From: an uncultured Clostridia bacterium
GTDB taxonomy: Bacteria; Bacillota; Clostridia; Christensenellales; Borkfalkiaceae
NCBI GenBank assembly: GCA_900548845.1
Contig: URMI01000050.1
Location: 1-7,167 of the forward strand
Direction: 5' to 3'
DNA length: 7,167 bases
The position numbers and the translations under genes were made by a program. The notes beneath the pieces are model-generated. The model was not told the DNA's origin, searched no databases, and worked only from the letters and a program-made list of their open reading frames with translations. This document shows positions 5,683 to 7,167 of this stretch, piece by piece. The stretch's first letter is position 1. The number at the start of each line of letters is the position of its first letter.

Positions 5683-5688
5683 AAGGAG
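5683..5688 (+). promoter_or_regulatory. Ribosome binding site of the xylosidase gene
   Basis: AAGGAG ends 6 bp before the ATG at 5695 and fixes the start of the long open frame to the right edge. It lies one base after a stable hairpin arm, which may affect access of the ribosome. Confidence 0.88.
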
Positions 5689-5694
5689 AATACA

Positions 5695-7167
5695 ATGTCT
5701 CATATCTATCATGTTGCAAAGACGGGGTGCGATAGAAACCCCGGAACGCAGGAGCGCCCCTTTCTTACCATCCAGCGGGCGGCAGATATCGCCGCGGCGG
5801 GGGATACCGTCATCGTCCACGAGGGCGTGTACAGGGAGTGGGTCAAGCCGAGAAGGGGCGGCCTGAGCGCAGACCTTCGCATCACCTATCTGGCGGCAGA
5901 GGGGGAGAAAGCCATGATCAAGGGTTCCGAACGGGCGGAGCATTGGGAGCGCGTCGAAGGGGACGTGTGGAAGACGGAGATCGACCGATCTATCTTCGGG
6001 GAGTACGACCCGTTCTGCACGGAGATCGACGGCGATTGGCTGGTCGCCCCAAGAGAGCAGAAAGTCCATACCGCCGAAGTGTATCTGAACGGCAAGGCGC
6101 TGTTTGAAGCGCCCTCTTTGGAGAAGGTCTTTCATCCCGAAAAGTGGGAAAAAAGCGTCTATGAGACGTGGGGCTGGCGGGAGGAGAAACTGTCCGATCC
6201 CGAAGCATCGCTTTTTCGGTGGTATGCCGAGGTCGGGGAACGCACTACGACGCTCTATGCAAACTTCCGGGGCGCAGACCCCAACGATGCGCTCGTCGAA
6301 TTCAACGTGCGCAGGGCGTGCTTCTTCCCCGAACGGACGGGCATCGACTACATCACCGTAAAGGGGTTTGAGATGGCGCAGGCGGCGACCCCGTGGGCTC
6401 CGCCCACCGCAAAGCAGTGGGGCATCATCGGCCCCAATTGGAGCAAGGGATGGATCATCGAAGACAATGTCATCCACGACTCTAAGTGCAGCGGGGTGAG
6501 CCTCGGGAAGGAGGAGACGACGGGCGACAACGACTTTACGAAGTGGGGCAGAAAGCCCGGCTATCAGTATCAGATGGAGGCGGTGTTCAAGGCGCTTGCG
6601 ATCGGCTGGAGCAAGGAGAAAGTGGGCTCGCACATCGTTCGGAACAATGTGATCTATGACTGCGGTCAGAACGGCGTCGTGGGGCATATGGGCTCGGCGT
6701 TTTGTGAGATCTGCGGCAACGAGATCTTCCGCATCGGGACAAAGCACGAATTTTACGGGCATGAGCTGGGCGGGATCAAGCTGCACGCGGCGATCGACAC
6801 CTTCGTCCACAACAACTATGTGCATGACTGTACGCTGGGGATGTGGTTCGACTGGCAGGCGCAGGGGCTGCGCGTGCATGCCAACATCTTCGAGCACAAC
6901 GACCGCGATCTGTTTGTCGAAGTCTCGCACGGGCCGTACCTCGTCGACAACAATATCTTTGCGTCGGCATACGCCTTCGACAACGCTTCGCAGGGCGGCG
7001 CCTATGCGCACAACCTCGTGTGCGGGCTTTTCAATCATTATCCCGTGCTCAACCGCTCCACGCCCTATCATTTCCCGCATTCGACTCTGCCCGCGGGCAC
7101 CGTGCCCGTGTACGGCGGGGACGACCGCTGGATGCAGAACGTGTTTGTCGGCGGAAAGGAGGAAGGG
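5695..7167 (+). CDS. xylC: Beta-xylosidase, glycoside hydrolase family 120 (XylC-like), 3'-truncated by the window
   Basis: The open frame of 491 codons has no stop before the right edge. It begins SHIYHVAKTGCDRNPGT and closely resembles GH120 beta-xylosidase XylC of Thermoanaerobacterium saccharolyticum as I remember it, including HEGVYREWVKPRRGG, GIDYITVKGFEMAQAATPWAPP, GPNWSKGWIIEDN and VEVSHGPYLVD. The fold is a right-handed parallel beta-helix with an inserted beta-sandwich-like region, roughly residues 80-205 by analogy. D386 in MWFDWQAQG and E409 in LFVEVSHG match the reported nucleophile D382 and acid/base E405, with the same spacing of 23. H356-E357 in YGHELGG also matches conserved active-site positions. 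XylC is about 640 residues, so roughly 150 are missing here. With no signal peptide it should be cytoplasmic, releasing xylose from imported xylo-oligosaccharides. Substrate preference among xylosides is not proven. Confidence 0.93.
   Translation, partial: MSHIYHVAKTGCDRNPGTQERPFLTIQRAADIAAAGDTVIVHEGVYREWVKPRRGGLSADLRITYLAAEGEKAMIKGSERAEHWERVEGDVWKTEIDRSIFGEYDPFCTEIDGDWLVAPREQKVHTAEVYLNGKALFEAPSLEKVFHPEKWEKSVYETWGWREEKLSDPEASLFRWYAEVGERTTTLYANFRGADPNDALVEFNVRRACFFPERTGIDYITVKGFEMAQAATPWAPPTAKQWGIIGPNWSKGWIIEDNVIHDSKCSGVSLGKEETTGDNDFTKWGRKPGYQYQMEAVFKALAIGWSKEKVGSHIVRNNVIYDCGQNGVVGHMGSAFCEICGNEIFRIGTKHEFYGHELGGIKLHAAIDTFVHNNYVHDCTLGMWFDWQAQGLRVHANIFEHNDRDLFVEVSHGPYLVDNNIFASAYAFDNASQGGAYAHNLVCGLFNHYPVLNRSTPYHFPHSTLPAGTVPVYGGDDRWMQNVFVGGKEEG

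Noticed and set aside
5524..7080. A 518-codon open frame on the minus strand opposite the xylosidase gene
   Set aside because: Its product has no recognisable domain or motif and no ribosome binding site, while the + strand frame matches GH120 throughout with the catalytic residues. It is a shadow caused by G+C-rich codon bias.

Overview
The window is G+C-rich bacterial DNA with seven protein-coding genes, all on the + strand, and one sequencing artefact. Strong AGGAGG-type ribosome binding sites, a KtrAB-type potassium system, a short NOP2/Sun methyltransferase and a beta-xylosidase very like XylC of Thermoanaerobacterium point to a Firmicutes/Clostridia lineage. An uncultured, plant-polysaccharide-using gut Clostridium relative is a reasonable guess, but taxonomy cannot be settled from this sequence. 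The first 19 bases match the end of the Illumina TruSeq adapter, so the left edge is a contig end and the first gene is truncated there.

Region 1 (1-1952, metal handling): a 5'-truncated CobW/COG0523 GTPase with a CxCC motif and a long Cys/His/Glu-rich repeat is followed, 3 bp later, by a second CobW-like GTPase. The second lacks the CxCC motif and His-rich loop and carries a C-terminal domain resembling the DUF1980/TIGR03943 (YcgQ) permease-subunit family. The two look like an asymmetric pair in zinc or other divalent-metal homeostasis.

Region 2 (1957-4045, potassium uptake): ktrB (membrane pore) starts 4 bp after the second GTPase and ktrA (RCK gating ring) follows. A long imperfect hairpin with a T-run closes the unit. 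The spacing suggests one four-gene transcript joining metal chaperones and K+ uptake.

Region 3 (4046-5022): a 296-residue RNA m5C methyltransferase of the RsmB/NOP2/Sun family has no visible Shine-Dalgarno sequence. It ends at a hairpin terminator whose loop and 3' arm double as the -35 box and spacer of a near-consensus promoter for the next gene.

Region 4 (5023-5624): a small FMN nitroreductase forms its own unit, with promoter, ribosome binding site and terminator all visible.

Region 5 (5625-7167): two tandem hairpins with mutually complementary parts sit directly before the ribosome binding site of a GH120 beta-xylosidase. That gene runs open off the right edge. Its catalytic Asp and Glu are both present and it has no signal peptide, so the cell probably imports xylo-oligosaccharides and cleaves them in the cytoplasm.

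I found no RNA genes, CRISPR arrays, insertion sequences or phage genes. The most unusual points are the asymmetric GTPase pair with its fused domain, the overlapping terminator and promoter, and the structured leader of the xylosidase gene.
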